From positions 1 to 8,551 of the forward strand of contig JAEYHP010000048.1 of assembly GCA_023409435.1 (NCBI GenBank): a stretch of DNA of 8,551 nucleotides, read 5' to 3'. Shown in pieces: positions 6,434 to 8,551 of this stretch; positions within the stretch are counted from its first letter, which is position 1; each line of letters opens with the position of its first letter. The DNA is from Bacillota bacterium. GTDB taxonomy: Bacteria; Bacillota; Clostridia; Christensenellales; CAG-138. A program made the translations under genes and the position numbers. The notes under the pieces were generated by a model. It was not told the origin of the DNA. It ran no database searches and worked only from the letters and a program-made list of their open reading frames with translations.

Positions 6434-6538
6434 AAAATTTATAATTTTGAGAACCAACTTATCTCGACCACAACCTCAAGTGGAGATACTATCGTCAATG
6501 CTTACAATGGCGATGAGCTGCGTGTATCCAAGATATAA
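6434..6538 (+). pseudogene. Fragment of an RHS/YD-repeat protein
   Basis: A frame ending in TAA at 6536-6538 reads KIYNFENQLISTTTSSG followed by DTIVNAYNGDELRVSKI. This is the pattern of an RHS repeat (Y-x-Y/F-D/E-x-E-N-R/Q-L, then Y-N-G-D-G-L-R-V-S-K), found in very large cell-surface or secreted polymorphic-toxin proteins. Only about 35 codons survive: the frame is blocked upstream by a stop at 6383-6385 and no start or further repeats are present, so it is a decayed piece. The usual invariant glycine of the DGLR motif is glutamate here. It indicates that an RHS gene or a displaced RHS tail once occupied this locus. Confidence 0.62.
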
Positions 6539-6552
6539 ACGAAGGTTCTTTT

Positions 6553-6569
6553 TATGGCGACCCGCCATA
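6553..6569. repeat. Small hairpin TATGGCG-ACC-CGCCATA
   Basis: A perfect 7-bp stem around a three-base loop lies 15 bases after the RHS remnant's stop codon. No T-tract follows, so it is not a convincing terminator. It may be part of the debris of a mobile or recombined segment. Confidence 0.4.
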
Positions 6570-6620
6570 TCGAAAAATATGGCCGCGAGGAGGGAATGCC
6601 ATTAAAGACCATAAACCTCA

Positions 6621-6660
6621 GCTTAACAACCACAAAAAATCGGCTTAGCTTATCATTTGC
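6621..6660 (+). repeat. Imperfect direct repeat, copy 2
   Basis: Begins GCTTAACAACCACAAAAA and ends CTTATCATTTGC, in the same orientation as copy 1 and about 230 bases further on. The two copies enclose the RHS remnant and its hairpin, suggesting that the enclosed DNA was duplicated or inserted by recombination. Confidence 0.65.
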
Positions 6661-6705
6661 GCAACGAAAGTCAATTCTCTATAATTTGATGACATTATAC
6701 CATAG

Positions 6706-6734
6706 AACAAGGTAGTAGAAACTACCTTGTTTTT
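6706..6734 (+). terminator. Intrinsic terminator, plus strand
   Basis: AACAAGGTAG (6706-6715) pairs perfectly with CTACCTTGTT (6722-6731) around a six-base loop, and the stem ends in a run of Ts. It would stop plus-strand transcription, presumably that of the vanished RHS-type gene, and so shields the SH3-protein gene from upstream read-through. Confidence 0.75.
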
Positions 6735-6828
6735 GCGCATTTTTCTCGCGAAAAAGTCTAATTTGAACGCTGAAATTTGTGCAACGTTGGGCATTTAGAT
6801 ACAACCATTATTAAATTTGGTAAAATTC

Positions 6829-6861
6829 TACTTTACATATATACATATATTATGTAAAGTA
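6829..6861. repeat. 11-bp perfect inverted repeat in AT-rich DNA
   Basis: TACTTTACATA (6829-6839) and TATGTAAAGTA (6851-6861) are exact complements separated by 11 bases of alternating AT. It lies about 90 bases upstream of the proposed promoter of the SH3-protein gene. The layout could suit a dimeric regulator or a tyrosine-recombinase core site. No recombinase gene is visible in the window. Confidence 0.55.
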
Positions 6862-6951
6862 TATATATAGAGGAATACATTCAACGTTATATTTTCCATT
6901 GACTCTGCAATTTGTTAATTATTATTGAACGATTCAAAAAATCAAAACAAG

Positions 6952-6979
6952 TTGTGTTACGGGCAATGTCTGATATTAT
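6952..6979 (+). promoter_or_regulatory. Promoter of the SH3-domain protein gene
   Basis: TTGTGT (6952-6957) is followed after 16 bases by TATTAT (6974-6979), which is preceded by TG one base away, giving an extended -10 element. Transcription should begin near 6986, about 24 bases before the ATG at 7010. Confidence 0.6.
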
Positions 6980-7009
6980 ACAATAGGGTAAAAGGAAGGT
7001 ATTGCAACT

Positions 7010-8350
7010 ATGCCCAGATCAATCCAAAATAAAACGATTGTTTTTTTTCTTGTCTTGTTGTCACTTTTTATTAGCGTATCAGGGACATTTGCAGCAGAAT
7101 CCAGCACGACTGATAAGGGACCAACGGTATACGTAATTTTGGAAACCAATGTACGCTCAGGGGCTGGTACTAATTTTGAAATTATTGGCAAGCTGAACGT
7201 GGGTGATGCTATATCAAAGATTGGTGAAACAGGTAAATGGGCAATCGTAGATTATAACGGCAAAGCTGCGTATGTTTTGCGAAAAGCTTTGACAAATTGC
7301 GACACAGAGCCGGCCATATCCGTTGAAGCAAAACAGTCTGTCAATGTGCGAAGTGGCCCAGGTACATCCTATACGATCATTGGGGTACTTAATCGCGGGG
7401 AAAAGGTCTTTCAAATGGGCACTTTTGAAAAGTGGACAGAGATCCGATATAATGGCAATTTTGCTTATATATATAGCAATTATGTTAATAAAACCATAGA
7501 TAAAGAAGCTTCTGATGTGATTGATTACCTCTACACTTCGATAGATGGTTTAGAAATTAATATAGGTAAAGCTATTGTGATTCTTGATATTGGGGAACGG
7601 TTAAAGTATTTGGGCGAAGCCGAATCTTGGTATAAGGTGGAGTGGGAAAATAGCGCCTTATATATACAAAAGGAGTTATTGACAACTGTAGATATTCGCA
7701 ATAGCACAATTAAGACCTCTGATAAACAATTTGCTACACTTGACCGAACTAGCAGAATTTATTCAGACTCACAAGCAACGAATTCGATTTACTTTATGCA
7801 ATCCTATAAAGTACCCCAACGAGTTATGATAATTGAGGATTTGGGTAAAGTGAAAAAGATTGCCGTATTCGGCTATGAGGTTTACGTCTTTAATTATGAC
7901 CTTTCCAATTATTCCTCTAATTATGAAAAATCAAGGGACGATTTAGCCCTATATAATTATGAACTTGCTAAATTCGGTAAGGAATATAGAACAAAGCTTA
8001 AATCTAACGAATATTATGGTGGTTTCGGATATGACAATGCCGAAAACAAGTGTGTTCTATATTTCAAAAAGGGATCAAATCCAAAGATTAACTTAGAATC
8101 CGGATTCAAGATTGGAGAATGTAAATTCTCGATTATAGAACTAGAGCGCGGAATAAATGAGGTTCATCGTATAGCTAAAAGTCTCAATTGGACAGAGAAA
8201 TCAGACTATCGTGTTCTTCTAAATACACAAGATAATAGAATTGATATCATAGTTAGCGATAAAAATACGATTGAATATCAAAAATTCGAAAGTTTGCTTC
8301 GTACCTATTTACGAGTTGGCATATACGATTTAAGTCTGACGGTGGTATAG
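7010..8350 (+). CDS. Secreted multi-SH3-domain protein with unrecognised C-terminal region
   Basis: An exported protein of 446 residues. Residues 1-29 are a signal peptide (basic start, hydrophobic core from IVFFLVLL, cleavage probably near TFA-AE). Two clear bacterial SH3 domains follow: about 38-95 (TNVRSGAGTNFEIIGKLNVG, KWAIVDYNGKAAYV) and 103-160 (VNVRSGPGTSYTIIGVLNRG, KWTEIRYNGNFAYI). Two divergent ones probably occupy 170-225 (GERLKYLGEAESWYKVEW) and 245-297. Such domains usually bind cell-wall peptides or glycans. Residues about 300-446 are charged, alpha/beta in character, and I do not recognise them; no catalytic motif is visible. They loosely recall the small pro-domains of secreted serine proteases, a weak guess. 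GGAAGG lies 10 bases before the ATG. No wall-sorting motif or transmembrane segment follows the signal. The gene is AT-rich, unlike the genes to its left. Confidence 0.9.
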   Translation: MPRSIQNKTIVFFLVLLSLFISVSGTFAAESSTTDKGPTVYVILETNVRSGAGTNFEIIGKLNVGDAISKIGETGKWAIVDYNGKAAYVLRKALTNCDTEPAISVEAKQSVNVRSGPGTSYTIIGVLNRGEKVFQMGTFEKWTEIRYNGNFAYIYSNYVNKTIDKEASDVIDYLYTSIDGLEINIGKAIVILDIGERLKYLGEAESWYKVEWENSALYIQKELLTTVDIRNSTIKTSDKQFATLDRTSRIYSDSQATNSIYFMQSYKVPQRVMIIEDLGKVKKIAVFGYEVYVFNYDLSNYSSNYEKSRDDLALYNYELAKFGKEYRTKLKSNEYYGGFGYDNAENKCVLYFKKGSNPKINLESGFKIGECKFSIIELERGINEVHRIAKSLNWTEKSDYRVLLNTQDNRIDIIVSDKNTIEYQKFESLLRTYLRVGIYDLSLTVV

Positions 8351-8382
8351 ACTGTTGGAAAAAATAAACGGAGGATAAATGT

Positions 8383-8551
8383 ATGTGGCAGAAAAGAATG
8401 TCGGTTGTTGTGGCGGCGATTGCTATACTCTTAGCATTTAGCGCGAGTGCAATGGCATTTGGATTCGATCTGAACCCCCGTGCAAAAATGGTTGGTAACG
8501 AATGTGTATTGGTTGATAATTCAGGACTTCCAACGAATGTGGAACTAATAC
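8383..8551 (+). CDS. Exported protein, N-terminal part only (cut by right edge)
   Basis: The frame from ATG 8383 is open to the window end (56 codons). It starts with a typical signal peptide: MWQKRM, a hydrophobic stretch VVVAAIAILLAF and a cleavage motif ASAMA before FGFDLN, near residue 25. The mature part begins FDLNPRAKMVGNECVLVDN and is too short to place in a family. GGAGG (8370-8374) is 8 bases before this ATG; the overlapping ATG at 8379 hits a stop after 20 codons. It follows the SH3-protein gene by 32 bases without a terminator, so the two are probably co-transcribed and act outside the cytoplasm. Confidence 0.78.
   Translation, partial: MWQKRMSVVVAAIAILLAFSASAMAFGFDLNPRAKMVGNECVLVDNSGLPTNVELI

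Noticed and set aside
6374..6660. Possible CRISPR array from the ~40-bp direct repeats
   Set aside because: Only two imperfect copies, about 230 bases apart and enclosing RHS-like coding sequence. Array spacing, repeat identity and cas genes are all missing.
6554..6715. 53-codon plus-strand frame with GGAGGG near an internal ATG at 6596
   Set aside because: The ribosome binding site is only one base from that ATG, the frame runs through direct repeat copy 2 and ends in the terminator stem, and the product has no family pattern. It is probably debris.
6740..6755. TTTTTC-TCGC-GAAAAA inverted repeat
   Set aside because: Six-base low-complexity arms right after a convincing terminator; no tail or position that suggests a function.

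Overview
The window reads as a piece of a Bacillota (probably Clostridia-type) chromosome. The support is strong AGGAGG-type ribosome binding sites, a TTG and a GTG start codon, a lipoprotein signal with an LAGC lipobox, T-tailed intrinsic terminators and a secreted protein built from bacterial SH3 domains. This is an inference from style and gene families; no marker gene is present.

Positions 1-5970 are GC-rich and every gene lies on the minus strand. Read right to left: a PucR-family regulator (GTG start at 5881) with a good promoter and its own terminator; a roughly 300-base control region; then a three-gene unit of a DUF917 / S-methyl-thiohydantoin-desulfurase-type protein (TTG start), a short hydantoinase/oxoprolinase A-type protein whose ATG overlaps the preceding stop by one base, and a family-5 ABC-transporter lipoprotein that runs off the left edge. 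The most economical reading is a PucR-controlled uptake and breakdown module for a hydantoin-like or other cyclic amide/lactam compound: the lipoprotein captures the solute, the two cytoplasmic proteins process it. The exact substrate cannot be read from the sequence. Transport permeases and ATPases are expected beyond the left edge.

Positions about 5970-7009 carry no intact gene. This stretch holds a cluster of hairpins (6202-6349, the last a perfect 19-bp stem), a 16-base match to the 3' end of a tRNA-Ser on the minus strand, a 35-codon remnant of an RHS/YD-repeat protein, a pair of ~40-bp imperfect direct repeats around that remnant, a plus-strand terminator, and an 11-bp perfect inverted repeat in AT-rich DNA. 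Base composition turns from GC-rich to AT-rich at about 6363, exactly where the tRNA-like match stops, so this looks like an old insertion or recombination boundary.

Positions 7010-8551 are AT-rich and on the plus strand: a secreted protein of 446 residues with at least two clear and probably four SH3-like domains plus a C-terminal region I do not recognise, followed 32 bases later by the start of a second exported protein cut by the right edge. The pair has one likely promoter (extended -10 at 6971-6979) and looks like a two-gene export unit, unrelated in sequence character to the catabolic module on the left.
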